DNA from: Gemmata massiliana
GTDB taxonomy: Bacteria; Planctomycetota; Planctomycetia; Gemmatales; Gemmataceae
Assembly (NCBI RefSeq): GCF_901538265.1
Contig: NZ_LR593886.1
Coordinates: 9,383,738 to 9,447,737, forward strand
Length of the DNA stretch: 64,000 bases
Direction of reading: 5' to 3'
Positions 1 to 8,976 of the stretch are shown one piece after another (within the stretch, counting starts at the first letter, position 1; each line of letters starts with the position of its first letter). Position numbers and translations under genes: made by a program. The notes beneath the pieces are model-generated. The model was not told where the DNA came from. It ran no database searches and saw only the letters and a list, made by a program, of their open reading frames with translations.

Positions 1-1
1 G

Positions 2-817
2 GAATGGGCGCAGTACGTCGGGTACAGCGGTCTCGGGCTGTTCGGCGCGTGCGTGCTGTATTCGTTTGTTCGGTTGATGGTACTGTACGTTCGGCTCCGC
101 GAGAACCGCCAACTGCGCGTGAAGGGCATCAAAGAACTCTCGAACCGCACGCGGCTCCGGTGGCTCGCCGCGGCCAAGTCCACGGAAGCACGAAATCAGA
201 TCGAGATGTACCTCCGAACGTACCCAATTGATTCTGAAAAAGATCGCCGCGCACTCGCGAAACTCGGCATCACGGACGAAGCGATCGCTCGATTGAAGGC
301 CGTGCGGTTAGAACTGCTTGATCACGACCGGTTCGCGACGACGGAGCAGTGGTTCGCGCGGTTCCGGGATGCGTTCCAGAGCGTCATCGACGAAGCCGCG
401 GATGCGCGCACGAAATACTGGGCGAGCCGCATTTGGGTAGTAACGGCCGTAGCCCCGAACACGGTCATCGATTCGGGCGCGACCCTGTTCTACACGTTCT
501 CGATGCTCTCGGACCTGTGCCAGCTTTACAACCTGCGCGCCGGGCGCGCGGGCACCGCGGTGCTGATGGGGCGCACGTTCTTCAATGCGTATCTGGCGGG
601 CCAGGGGACCGAGTGGGAGAAGCTCGCGGAAGACCAGTACGACCAACTGTTCAACGAAGCGATGAACGCGGTCGGCGTGGGTGTGAGTGCGAACGTGGTC
701 GGGAAGATTGTGGGTAAGGTCGGCGCGAAGGTGACGACGGGTTACCTGAACCGCGTGCTGCTCATCCGCCTCGGCCGCTACGCGACGCGGCTCCTGCGCC
801 CAGTGACGAAGGATTAA
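2..817 (+). CDS. DUF697/YcjF-like membrane protein, 5' truncated
   Basis: The reading frame is open from base 2, so the start lies outside the window. The visible part is about 271 residues. It has a hydrophobic segment at its N-terminal end (YSGLGLFGACVLYSFVRL), a charged helical middle and a glycine/alanine-rich C-terminal part (residues about 170-250) containing NAVGVGVSANVVGKIVGKVG. That layout resembles DUF697/YcjF proteins, which often accompany small GTPases; the family call is from pattern only. The function is unknown. It ends 47 nt before the defence-like ATPase and I see no functional link to it. Confidence 0.55.
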   Translation, partial: EWAQYVGYSGLGLFGACVLYSFVRLMVLYVRLRENRQLRVKGIKELSNRTRLRWLAAAKSTEARNQIEMYLRTYPIDSEKDRRALAKLGITDEAIARLKAVRLELLDHDRFATTEQWFARFRDAFQSVIDEAADARTKYWASRIWVVTAVAPNTVIDSGATLFYTFSMLSDLCQLYNLRAGRAGTAVLMGRTFFNAYLAGQGTEWEKLAEDQYDQLFNEAMNAVGVGVSANVVGKIVGKVGAKVTTGYLNRVLLIRLGRYATRLLRPVTKD

Positions 818-864
818 CACAAGCAGCGTGGTACAATGCGGGCTGACCCGATCCGGAGCGCACC

Positions 865-2203
865 GTGTACCTGAAGAAGATCCGCCTCCAAAACATCAAG
901 TGTTTCGAGGATGTGACCCTGGAGTTCCCGCACACAGACGGGGACTACAGCGGGTGGAATGTCATTTTGGGAGAAAACGGGCTGGGGAAAAGTAGCATCG
1001 CTCGCGCGATTGCGGAACTGGTGATGGAATTTCACGCCTCCAGTTGGCTTTACGATGACGATTGGGTGAGCGCGTCCGCTGAGGAAGGAGAAATTATTGT
1101 TTGGTTCATCGAAACCACGTTCGATGATCCCGAACTCCGGGGCGGTGGTTCCGAGCGCGGACCAACGGCTGGAACAGATGTAAGCAAAAGCCTAACTCTT
1201 AAGGCGGAAATTGAACGTCGTAAACTAGAATGGGATTTGCCCACACGTCGCCCGAAGAAAATCAACACGCCGGGGTGGTTACGGGCCATTTCGTCGCCTG
1301 GAATGGCACTCACAAGCATTTCCGTTGAAGCCCTACCAACTTCCGTTTACTACGGTCCTCAGCGACGGGGCCGGAATCTCGGAGCCGATTGTTTGGTTGA
1401 AAGCGACTTATGCTCGCTCACTTGACAAGAAGGTCGCCGGCAGCGACGCACTGCGAGAAGCGCTCCCACTTTTTGAGAGAGTCGTCAATCAGTTGCTTCC
1501 GCAGGGTGTTCGACTCAAAGACATCTCTACGGAGAAAGTTCTCTTCGAGACGGCCGAAGGCGTAGAACTCGAAGCCATTCAGTTGAGTGACGGGTTCCGC
1601 AGCTTTCTCGCTCTCGTGCTCGATCTGCTCATGCACGTTTACAACGCGACGTCTCGCTTCCTCGATTACGTCACCGAGGATAAAAAAACTAGCGCCATCA
1701 GCATCTTGGCCGAAGGTATCGTGTTGATCGACGAGGTCGATGCGCACCTGCACCCGAACTGGCAACGGGAACTCGGTGAGCGGTTGCGGCAAGTGTTCCC
1801 CAAGATTCAGTTCATTGTGACGACGCACAGCCCGTTTATCACACAGGAAGCGACAGACGGCGGGCTGTTCGTGCTACGGCGGAACGAAAAGGGAACTGTT
1901 GACGTTGAACCATTCCCCGAGTCCGTTCGTGGATGGACCGCGACTCAGATTCTGACCAGCCCACTGTTCGGGTTGCACAGCACGCGCTCGGTCGAGATGG
2001 AGGGACTCGTTCAGCGCAACACCGAGCTACTTAGCAAACCGAAATTGACCGCTGCTGAGAAGCGAGAACTAAACGAAATTAAAGCTGCGCTGGAAACACG
2101 CCTCTCCGCACCGGGCGAAACGTATGAAGAGATGAACCGCCAGCAGGATATGGCAAAATACGTTGACGAAACGCTTCACCGTCTCCAGAACGGCAAGAAA
2201 TGA
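865..2203 (+). pseudogene. ptuA: Septu PtuA-like AAA ATPase, split by a frameshift
   Basis: The gene reads in two frames. The first (GTG at 865, stop at 1423-1425) carries the N-terminal MYLKKIRLQNIKCF strand and a Walker A loop GENGLGKSS at residues 36-44. The second (open through 1325-2203) carries the signature-like QLSDGFRSFLA, Walker B IVLIDEVDAHLHP and a switch histidine in VTTHSPF. Joined, they give one roughly 445-residue SMC/OLD-type ATPase. Conserved-looking text leaves frame 1 after YYGPQRR (about 1365) and resumes in frame 2 at ISEPIVWLK, so one extra base or two missing bases near 1360-1395 explain the break. The stop overlaps the HNH start by 4 nt (ATGA), as in ptuAB operons. 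Sequencing error, decay or recoding remain possible. Confidence 0.65.
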
Positions 2204-2934
2204 TTCGATTGCATCGCCCTTCGACCGCGGTCCTTTCTCAATCGGCACGAAAGGACATGGGCACGGCACAAACAGCAGCAAACGGATATCCTCGCGGCGG
2301 TGCGGAAATCGAGCGACAGTGGAACAACTTCCGCCGACGAAAAGCTGGGCAAGAGGTGTGGTCGCAATTCGCGATCGCGTTTTCAACCAAGTGCGCGTTC
2401 TGCGAGCGAGTCAACGCGAAAACAATCGACCATTATCGGCCCAAAGAGCGATGCCCCAAGAAGATGTTTCGGTGGAATAATCTGCTGCTGTGCTGTTCAG
2501 ATTGCAATCGAGCAAAGGGCCATCAGTTTCATTTTCGCAACAAAACTCCTCTTCTCTTGGACCCTACGCAAGACGATCCGGCCGAGTTCTTCGGCTGGAA
2601 TGTGTCAACCGGGACAATCATTGCAATTGCAAACCCGGATCGAGAACATAGGGCTACGCACACCCTCGCCCAACTCGAATTAAACGATCAGCCACTCCAA
2701 GATGAGCGAGCCGAGAAACTGAAATCTATTGTCTACCTGCTCGCCCGCGTTGTTCGAGAACAGCCAACAGAACCGGACACGAGGGAACGCCTGCAAGCCG
2801 AGTTGCGTCCTGACCGCCCTTACCTCGGCATTCTCCGCTTTTTATTTGCTCAACCAAATGCGTACCGCCCAATCGTGGACGATGCCCGCGCCAAGTTGCC
2901 CGACATCGACACGTGGATTGCCGCGTGGCTGTGA
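2200..2934 (+). CDS. ptuB: HNH endonuclease, PtuB-like (TIGR02646-type)
   Basis: A 244-residue protein with the zinc-bound HNH layout of PtuB/retron-associated nucleases. It has CAFC at residues 65-68, the HNH histidine in TIDHYRPK (about 78), then WNNLLLCCSDCN (92-103) and KGHQF. In characterised Septu systems PtuB is the DNA-cutting effector and PtuA the ATPase regulator. No reverse transcriptase or retron RNA is seen next to it, which argues for stand-alone Septu. The start overlaps the ATPase stop (ATGA); an alternative start is the ATG at 2257. Base composition looks more A+T-rich than the flanking genes, which fits acquisition by transfer. Confidence 0.72.
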   Translation: MIRLHRPSTAVLSQSARKDMGTAQTAANGYPRGGAEIERQWNNFRRRKAGQEVWSQFAIAFSTKCAFCERVNAKTIDHYRPKERCPKKMFRWNNLLLCCSDCNRAKGHQFHFRNKTPLLLDPTQDDPAEFFGWNVSTGTIIAIANPDREHRATHTLAQLELNDQPLQDERAEKLKSIVYLLARVVREQPTEPDTRERLQAELRPDRPYLGILRFLFAQPNAYRPIVDDARAKLPDIDTWIAAWL

Positions 2935-2937
2935 CCA

Positions 2938-3486
2938 TCACGCCTTCGGCGGTTCGATACCGAAGTCGCGGATGGTGAACAGCGGGCGGAAGTCGTACTT
3001 CGCGAGTGCCTCGCGCGCGCCCTGGAGCCGGTCGCAGATGCACACCACGCGAGCGACCGTCGCGCCCTTCGCTTCGACCGCCTCGATCGCCTGAACCACG
3101 CTCCCGCCGGTGGTCAGCACGTCGTCGATCACGACCACCTTGTCGCCTGCGTTCACTTGTCCTTCGAGCTGCTCCTTTCCGCCGTGCTCCTTCACCTTCT
3201 TGCGAACGAAGAAGCCCTCCAGGTGCCGCCCGTTGCGGTGGAACGCCGTCAGCGCCGCCGCCGCCATCGGGATCGCACCGACTTCCAGCCCGCCGATGGC
3301 CTGGAAGTCGAGATCGCGCGTCGCGTCGAACAGGAGGTCGCCTAAGAGCGTGATCGCTTCCGCGTGGAAGAGCACTTTCTTCGAGTTCACGTAGTAGGTG
3401 CTCTTCTTCCCGGACGCGAGGGTGAAGTCGCCGAACTGGAGGGCGCGTTCGCGGAACAGGTGCTGCAATCGATCGCGGGCTGACAT
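2938..3486 (-). CDS. pyrE: orotate phosphoribosyltransferase
   Basis: A 182-residue protein of normal PyrE length. It shows the PRPP-binding signature VVVIDDVLTTGGS (about residues 115-127) and the catalytic-loop motif FFVRKKVKEHGGKEQLEG. It converts orotate and PRPP to OMP in pyrimidine synthesis and normally works as a cytosolic dimer. Its 3' end lies 3 nt from the end of the convergent HNH gene, leaving almost no intergenic space. No other pyrimidine gene is nearby. Confidence 0.95.
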   Translation of the reverse strand: MSARDRLQHLFRERALQFGDFTLASGKKSTYYVNSKKVLFHAEAITLLGDLLFDATRDLDFQAIGGLEVGAIPMAAAALTAFHRNGRHLEGFFVRKKVKEHGGKEQLEGQVNAGDKVVVIDDVLTTGGSVVQAIEAVEAKGATVARVVCICDRLQGAREALAKYDFRPLFTIRDFGIEPPKA

Positions 3487-3511
3487 GCGTGCCTCAAAAT
3501 AATGGGATCAC

Positions 3512-3859
3512 TTACACCGGCAGTTTGTCGATCTTCGCGGCCACGATGAAGTCGTTCGCGGACAGCCCGCCGATGGCGTGCGTGCTGAGTTCGATGGCGA
3601 CGTTCTTGTACCCGGTCAGGTGCAGGTCCGGGTGGTGCTCTTCCTCTTCGGCCAGCACCGCGACCTTCTGCAGGAACGCCATCGCGGTCACGAAGTCTTT
3701 GAATTTATACTTGCGGCGGATCAGTTTGCCGTCGTCGGCGAGTTCCCACTCCGGCACCGCGGTCAGGTGCTCGGTGATTCGATCTTTGGTAAAGGCCGGG
3801 GTATCGCCCTCGCACGCGGTACACTTCTTGGCAGTCAACTCGGCGGCGGATACGCTCAT
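3512..3859 (-). CDS. 4a-hydroxytetrahydrobiopterin (pterin carbinolamine) dehydratase
   Basis: A 115-residue protein beginning MSVSAAELTAKKCTAC. The start at 3859 is chosen because it follows a purine-rich GGGAGGGAAC site and gives standard length; the longer open frame upstream has no homologous look. The EEHHPDLHLTGYKNVAIEL block carries the paired histidines of the PCD/DCoH active site. The N-terminal CTAC pair occurs in many bacterial homologues. It dehydrates carbinolamine pterins. It lies 25 nt upstream of pyrE on the same strand, so co-transcription is possible. Confidence 0.9.
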   Translation of the reverse strand: MSVSAAELTAKKCTACEGDTPAFTKDRITEHLTAVPEWELADDGKLIRRKYKFKDFVTAMAFLQKVAVLAEEEEHHPDLHLTGYKNVAIELSTHAIGGLSANDFIVAAKIDKLPV

Positions 3860-3941
3860 TGGTGTTCCCTCCCGTAATTGGGGCGAGGCCGGTTCTATCT
3901 TACGCAAGAAACGTTCCGCGCCCCCTTCCCCGAGTGCCAAC

Positions 3942-5147
3942 ATGATTCGCACGCTGCCCGCACTCGCCTTGCTGCTCACACTCACCACCCCCGCGCCCGC
4001 CCAGAAGATCGCCGTGACCGGCGGCAAACTGGACGACACGAACGTGGTCGTTACCGCGAAGCTCCCAGCCGGAACCACCGCACCGAACGCGGTCACGCTG
4101 CCGGACGGATTGCACACCGCGGCCCAAGTTACCGACGACGGAAAGGCGCTCGTGTTCGTGCTGCCGAAGCTCAAGGCCGGTGAAACAATCGATGTTCGAC
4201 CGACAACGCTGAACTACGTCAAAGCTCCCCCGCAGTTCAAATTCTCCGACGAGAAGACCGGTACGACGCTGCTCGCGTTCGACGGCCGGAAGGTGCTCCA
4301 ATATTTCAATTTGCCGCACGACCCGAAGGATCACTACTACACGTTCAAGCCGTTCCACAACGTCTACGACCCGGCGACGGGTAGGACGATGCTCACCAAT
4401 ACGTCCGCGAAGACCGACAAGGACGGCCAGTTCCCGCACCACCGCGGGCTGTTCTTCGGCTTCAACAAGGTCACTTACGGCGACAAGCAGTCCGCAGACA
4501 TCTGGCACGGCACGAACAACGTGTTCTCCCAGCACGACAAGATGCTCGCGACCGAAGCGGGCGAAGTGTTCGGCCGGCACCGGTCCGCGATCTCGTGGCA
4601 CGGCAAGGACGGGTCAGCGATCGCGAACGAAGAACGGGAAGTGACCGTCTACGCGACCACCGGCGGCACGCTCATCGACTGGAGCACGGTGCTTTCCACG
4701 AAGCTCGATAAGGTCAAACTCGACGGCGATCCGCAGCACGCGGGGTTCCACTTCCGCGCGAACCAGGAGGTCTCCAAGAACGGCAAGGAGAACACCTACT
4801 ACCTGCGCCCGGACGGTCAGGGGAAGATCGGCGAAACGCGGAACTGGGAGCTGAAGAGCAAGGACGAAAAAACGATCAACCTGCCGTGGAACGCTTGTAG
4901 TTTCGTGACGGGCGGGAAGCGCTACACAGTTGTCCGTGTTAACCACCCGGACAACCCGAAAGAGACCCGCGGGAGTGAGCGCGATTACGGCCGGTTCGGG
5001 GATTACTTTGAGTACGAACTGACGCCCACGAAGCCGCTGAAGCTGAAGTACCGCGTGTGGGTGCAAGAGGGCGAGATGACAGTGGCCGGTTGCAAGTCAC
5101 TGGCCGATGCGTTCGTGAACCCGCCCGAGACGAAAGCCACCAAGTAA
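3942..5147 (+). CDS. secreted DUF6807 (PmoA-like) family protein
   Basis: A 401-residue protein with a Sec signal peptide (MIRTLPALALLLTLTTPAPA, cleaved near residue 21). The remainder looks like the beta-rich DUF6807 family, which is annotated as methane oxygenase PmoA by weak similarity only. The histidine-rich FPHHRGLFFGF and the IWHGTNN stretch are the recognisable blocks. These proteins are abundant in planctomycetes and are not methane monooxygenases; some lie in sugar-utilisation loci. The ATG at 3942 is preferred over the long upstream open frame because it starts the signal peptide. Confidence 0.8.
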   Translation: MIRTLPALALLLTLTTPAPAQKIAVTGGKLDDTNVVVTAKLPAGTTAPNAVTLPDGLHTAAQVTDDGKALVFVLPKLKAGETIDVRPTTLNYVKAPPQFKFSDEKTGTTLLAFDGRKVLQYFNLPHDPKDHYYTFKPFHNVYDPATGRTMLTNTSAKTDKDGQFPHHRGLFFGFNKVTYGDKQSADIWHGTNNVFSQHDKMLATEAGEVFGRHRSAISWHGKDGSAIANEEREVTVYATTGGTLIDWSTVLSTKLDKVKLDGDPQHAGFHFRANQEVSKNGKENTYYLRPDGQGKIGETRNWELKSKDEKTINLPWNACSFVTGGKRYTVVRVNHPDNPKETRGSERDYGRFGDYFEYELTPTKPLKLKYRVWVQEGEMTVAGCKSLADAFVNPPETKATK

Positions 5148-5177
5148 ACCTTTGTCGGCGCTGATTCTGGCTACTCG

Positions 5178-5220
5178 TGGTGTCGCGTGCGGGGCGCTCG
5201 TGCGACCACTCGCGACACCA
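5178..5220. terminator. inverted repeat after the DUF6807 gene
   Basis: A perfect 10-bp inverted repeat (TGGTGTCGCG at 5178-5187, CGCGACACCA at 5211-5220) with a 23-nt spacer. It sits 30 nt after the DUF6807 stop and 35 nt before the pxpB start. No T-run follows, so a terminator role is only plausible. Confidence 0.35.
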
Positions 5221-5255
5221 TACAATTCATTTCCACTTCCGCGAAGCGAAGCCGG

Positions 5256-5954
5256 ATGAAACTCGCTCCCCTCGGTGATCAAGCGGTATTGGCATACCAC
5301 GCGGACGAACCGACCGCGGTCGAGTTCGCGAACCGCGTGCGCGCGGCGAACCCGGCGTGGCTGTTCGATGTGGTGCCGGCCTACGCCAGCGTCGGCGTCT
5401 TCTTCGACGCGGACCGAACTGGCACAGCGGACGTCGTCGCGTGGCTGGAAGCACTGGTTCGCGCCGCGCCCGCGCCTTCCGATCAGCCCCCGGCGCTCGC
5501 CCCCCGGCACTTTGCGATTCCCGTCTGCTACGAGATGCAGCTCGACTTGGCGCGCGTGTCCGAACACACCGGGTTGCCCCCGGACGAAATCATCCGGCTG
5601 CACACCGCGACCGCCTACACCGTGTACGCGATCGGGTTCGTACCGGGGTTCCCGTACCTGGGGTATTTGCCGCAAGAATTGTGTGGTGTGGGGCGCTTAC
5701 CGAGTCCGCGTGTCCGCGTGGAACCCAGAAGCGTGGGTCTGACGGCCCTTCAGACGGGCATTTACCCGCTCGCACGACCCGGAGGCTGGAACCTCATCGG
5801 GCGCACGCCGCTCACGATCGTGGACGTCGCGAGCGGCTTCTTCCCGCTCCGCGTAGGTGACACGGTGCGGTTCGAGCGAATTGATGAACAGCGGTATCGT
5901 GAACTGGAAGGCGAGCGGCTGTCGTGCCACTCGCCCGCTCCTTCGCCCCGTTAG
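5256..5954 (+). CDS. pxpB: 5-oxoprolinase subunit B (PxpB/KipI family)
   Basis: A 232-residue protein of the allophanate-hydrolase subunit 1 fold. It shows IGFVPGFPYLGYLP (about residues 128-141), RVEPRSVGLTALQTGIYP and the RPGGWNLIGRTP block. PxpA, PxpB and PxpC together cleave 5-oxoproline using ATP; in Bacillus the homologue KipI inhibits the KinA kinase. No pxpA or pxpC lies nearby, so the gene is an orphan and its role is open. The start at 5256 begins the conserved MKLAPLGDQAVL. Its stop overlaps that of the convergent ABC permease gene. Confidence 0.85.
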   Translation: MKLAPLGDQAVLAYHADEPTAVEFANRVRAANPAWLFDVVPAYASVGVFFDADRTGTADVVAWLEALVRAAPAPSDQPPALAPRHFAIPVCYEMQLDLARVSEHTGLPPDEIIRLHTATAYTVYAIGFVPGFPYLGYLPQELCGVGRLPSPRVRVEPRSVGLTALQTGIYPLARPGGWNLIGRTPLTIVDVASGFFPLRVGDTVRFERIDEQRYRELEGERLSCHSPAPSPR

Positions 5955-7339
5955 TAATCGCGACTCGAGAAGCGCCAGGACGCGAGCGCGAGCAGAGCGA
6001 CAATGGACGCGAACGACACGAGGATCATCTCGGACCACGACGCCTTCGGCGGGGTGTCGTAGTCCTTGGCTTTGAGTTCGTTGGGCGTCAGCACCCCTTC
6101 GGCGATCAACCGCCCGAGCCGCTCGTCCAATTGGAAGGTCCGCGGGGTAACGGCGTGAAGCGCCGTCACCACCGGGAACGAGCCCTTCGGGATGAACCCC
6201 CAGAGCGGCTGGTCGCTCTGGATTTCCTTGATTACGGCTTCCGGTCCGGTGTCGGCCTTGACGCGAGCCAACTGTTCGCGGCGGTTTTCGATCCCGTCGT
6301 TCACCTTACCGACGGCCCACAGTGCGGCCCACGCGAGGCCGGTAATGAGGATCGCGACCAAGGTATTGCGGGTAAACACGGCGGTCACCGTTGACACCGC
6401 GTACAGAACAGCGAAGTACAGCGTCAGGATCGGGATGATCGCCAAAAAGTTGAGGGTCCAGATACCGGACCGTATGCCGATCGCGGTCCAAACTCCGACC
6501 ACGGTGACCGTGGTGAGGATAAGAATGAACAGCAGCCCCCCAATGTACTTGTAGACGAGCAATCGAACGCGCCCGATGGGCTTGGAGACCATGAGGTCGA
6601 GGCTCCCCCGAGCGAGCATGCTGGGGATGAACCCGGCCGTAATGATGACCGCCACGAACAGTAGCACCCAGGCCCCGGCCCCGTTGACCAGCCACTTTTC
6701 GACGAGGTACACGCCCTCGCGGAGCGAAATGTAGACGTAAGGGATTTCGACGACGAACAAGATGGTGACCTGGTGGCGCCACGCGAGCCGGTCCTCGGCC
6801 TTGGTGCCCTTGGTGGTCACCTTGTAGCGCACCTCGTTGGGTAGCGTCGTTTTCTTCGCGGGGTCGTCCTTTCCCGGTTCTTCAACTTTTTCGGGCGGCT
6901 TCTCCAGTTCGGGCGGGCCGCCGGTGACCTCCACGTTGTTGAGGTAGGACAAGCCGTCGCGCAGGAACTTTTGCACGTCGGTGCGGTATATCGGAATGCC
7001 CTTGGCCGCGACCGCCTTCTTCATGTCCTCGGGCGAGGGGCAGTGAATCACGAACTCGAAATCGTAGTTCGCGTTCCACGGTTCGGCGGGGTTCGACGTC
7101 TTCACGTTCTCGACCGTCAATTTCGGCTGCCCGATCTCCGCGTACCGCGGCGGGTTCGATTCGATCACCCGGTTCATCAGCGACAGCGTGGTGCCCATTT
7201 CGTCCTGGAGCGTTACGGGCCGGAACCCGATGCTGAGGACGAGGAGCACGAGGAGCGCGGCCAGCACCAGCATGATCTGGAGCATCCAGCCGCTCTTGGC
7301 TTCACGGTACGAGTCGTGAAGGAACGCGAGGAACTGCAT
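5951..7339 (-). CDS. ABC-2 type transporter permease with large periplasmic domain
   Basis: A 462-residue membrane protein. It has one N-terminal helix (about 19-40), a long soluble extracytoplasmic domain (about 45-205), then a cluster of helices (about 220-345) containing the cytoplasmic KPIGRVRLLVYKY coupling-type segment, and a final helix near the C-terminus. This is the ABC-2 permease layout with an enlarged first loop. The start is 2 nt after the stop of the ATP-binding protein gene, so the two are translated as a pair. The substrate cannot be told. Confidence 0.8.
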   Translation of the reverse strand: MQFLAFLHDSYREAKSGWMLQIMLVLAALLVLLVLSIGFRPVTLQDEMGTTLSLMNRVIESNPPRYAEIGQPKLTVENVKTSNPAEPWNANYDFEFVIHCPSPEDMKKAVAAKGIPIYRTDVQKFLRDGLSYLNNVEVTGGPPELEKPPEKVEEPGKDDPAKKTTLPNEVRYKVTTKGTKAEDRLAWRHQVTILFVVEIPYVYISLREGVYLVEKWLVNGAGAWVLLFVAVIITAGFIPSMLARGSLDLMVSKPIGRVRLLVYKYIGGLLFILILTTVTVVGVWTAIGIRSGIWTLNFLAIIPILTLYFAVLYAVSTVTAVFTRNTLVAILITGLAWAALWAVGKVNDGIENRREQLARVKADTGPEAVIKEIQSDQPLWGFIPKGSFPVVTALHAVTPRTFQLDERLGRLIAEGVLTPNELKAKDYDTPPKASWSEMILVSFASIVALLALASWRFSSRDY

Positions 7340-7341
7340 GG

Positions 7342-8328
7342 CTACTTCCTCCGGCGCGGGGCGCCAACTTGTCGGACGGCCTTGACCGGGCGGCCGCCCG
7401 AATCGGCCCGAACGTCCCCGTCCGCGTCGGCCGCGTCGACCATCGACACGAACACGTCCTCGAGGCTCTGTTTCTTTTCGACCAAGTGGCGCAAGTTCAG
7501 CCCGCGGGTCTGGAGCAACCCGAGCACCGGGTCCACTGTCTTATCGTCGGGGAGCACGACCTCGACGAGGTCGCCGGCCGGCTCGACCGTGTACCCGAGC
7601 CGGGTCACGTCTTCGGTCGGGAACGCTTGCCCCCCGGCCAACCCGATGACGAACCGGTTCTGCTGGCGCGTCAGGTCGGCGACCGTTCCCTGGCGCACGA
7701 GCTCCCCCTGGTGGAGGATCGCGACGCGGTCGCAGATCAGTTCCACCTCGCCGAGCAAGTGGGAGTTCAGGAAGACCGTCTTGCCCTCCGACTTGAGCCG
7801 CTGCATGAGGTCGCGGATCTCGCGCCGCCCCACCGGGTCCACCCCGTCGGTCGGCTCGTCGAGGAAGATCACCGCCGGGTCGTGGAACATGGCCTGGGCG
7901 ATCCCGAGCCGCTGCTTCATGCCCTTCGAATAGGTGCGGATGCGGTGGTCCATCCGCTTGCGGATGCCGACCACCTCCAGCATCTCCGGGATCTTCTTCT
8001 GGCGCTCGCCGCGCGACAGGCCGTAGATCTGCCCGTAGAAGTCCATCAGCGTGCGCGCGGTGTGGTACCCCGGGAACGCGTGGTCCTCGGGCAGGTAGCC
8101 GACCCTCTTCCGGGCCTCCACGGTCCCGACCGGTAGCCCCAACAGGGATGCGTCGCCCTCGGACTTGTGGACGATCCCGAGCATGATCTTGATGAGCGTG
8201 GTCTTCCCGGCGCCGTTCTGCCCGAGGAGACCGTAGATCTCACCCGGCTCGACGCGAATCGAGACACCTCGCAGTGCCTCGACCGGGCCGTAGTTCTTGC
8301 GAAGCTCCACCGTCTCGATCACCGACAC
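7342..8328 (-). CDS. ABC transporter ATP-binding protein
   Basis: A 328-residue ABC ATPase with all catalytic motifs. Walker A is GQNGAGKTT (about 36-44), the signature is YSKGMKQRLG, Walker B is VIFLDEPTDGVDP and the switch histidine is in NSHLLGEVE. The YLPEDHAFPGYHT Q-loop region fits the DrrA/NatA exporter class. The C-terminal 90 residues form the extra domain common in this class. It starts at a GTG preceded by GGAGG and is translationally coupled to the downstream permease. Confidence 0.9.
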   Translation of the reverse strand: MSVIETVELRKNYGPVEALRGVSIRVEPGEIYGLLGQNGAGKTTLIKIMLGIVHKSEGDASLLGLPVGTVEARKRVGYLPEDHAFPGYHTARTLMDFYGQIYGLSRGERQKKIPEMLEVVGIRKRMDHRIRTYSKGMKQRLGIAQAMFHDPAVIFLDEPTDGVDPVGRREIRDLMQRLKSEGKTVFLNSHLLGEVELICDRVAILHQGELVRQGTVADLTRQQNRFVIGLAGGQAFPTEDVTRLGYTVEPAGDLVEVVLPDDKTVDPVLGLLQTRGLNLRHLVEKKQSLEDVFVSMVDAADADGDVRADSGGRPVKAVRQVGAPRRRK

Positions 8329-8466
8329 GGGCGCCTCCGGGCTAGGGTAATAGGGGGCCTGTCAGAATCGGATTCGCTGTCCCGCAGAAGATATTGACAA
8401 TTACCTGTGGGAGCAATGGATTGGAAAGTGCGAATCGCCCCATCGTTCTAATCGGAGCAACCGACC

Positions 8467-8826
8467 ATGTCCAAACTGACCGTTGAGGGAGTCGGCGCGT
8501 TCGAGGTGCCCGCGGGGAAGCGGCTCGTGCTCGCGCTTGTGGACGAAGCCGGCGTCGATCAGTTGCACGCCTGTGGCGGACGGGCCGCGTGTACGACGTG
8601 CCGGGTCGAGTTCGTGGCCGGCGAACCGGACCTGATGGCGGAGGCCGAAAAGACGGTCCTGGCCGCGAAGGGGCTGACCGGCGTGCGCCTGAGTTGCCAG
8701 ATCACCTGCGACGCGGACGTGACCGTGCGGTGCGTGAGCCGGTTCGCGGGCAGCGGGCGGAAGAACTCCGGTGCGCGCCCGGCGGACGCCATCGAACCGC
8801 CCCCGGTGTGGGTAACGAAAGGATAA
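8467..8826 (+). CDS. small 2Fe-2S ferredoxin
   Basis: A 119-residue plant/bacterial-type ferredoxin. The cluster ligands are visible: ACGGRAACTTC supplies three cysteines (CX5CX2C, about residues 38-46) and LSCQITC supplies the fourth near residue 78. The C-terminal tail is extended (SGARPADAIEPPPVWVTKG) and probably disordered. It would carry single electrons in the cytoplasm. The gene is monocistronic, divergent from the ABC genes, and no partner reductase is present. Confidence 0.88.
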   Translation: MSKLTVEGVGAFEVPAGKRLVLALVDEAGVDQLHACGGRAACTTCRVEFVAGEPDLMAEAEKTVLAAKGLTGVRLSCQITCDADVTVRCVSRFAGSGRKNSGARPADAIEPPPVWVTKG

Positions 8827-8976
8827 GTCACCACGATTCCGCTCCTATCGCTACGTGTCCGCAATCTGCCCGAGTGATCGAGCTGCTAATGGCCCGATCA
8901 CACGGGAGAAAACAAGAAGTCGACATAAGGAGCGAAGGAATGAGAGTCGTGTTTCGATACTGCGCGGGGAAATAGC

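Noticed and set aside
818-864. Possible retron RNA upstream of the ATPase/HNH pair
   Set aside because: The gap is only 47 nt, and no reverse transcriptase gene lies nearby.
3489-3941. Long N-terminal extension of the DUF6807 frame
   Set aside because: It is antisense to the pterin dehydratase gene and precedes a clear signal peptide start at 3942.
5951-8328. Link between the first ABC pair and the second at 9.8-11.8 kb
   Set aside because: They are on opposite strands, separated by the ferredoxin and another gene, and the ATPases differ in their signature loops.
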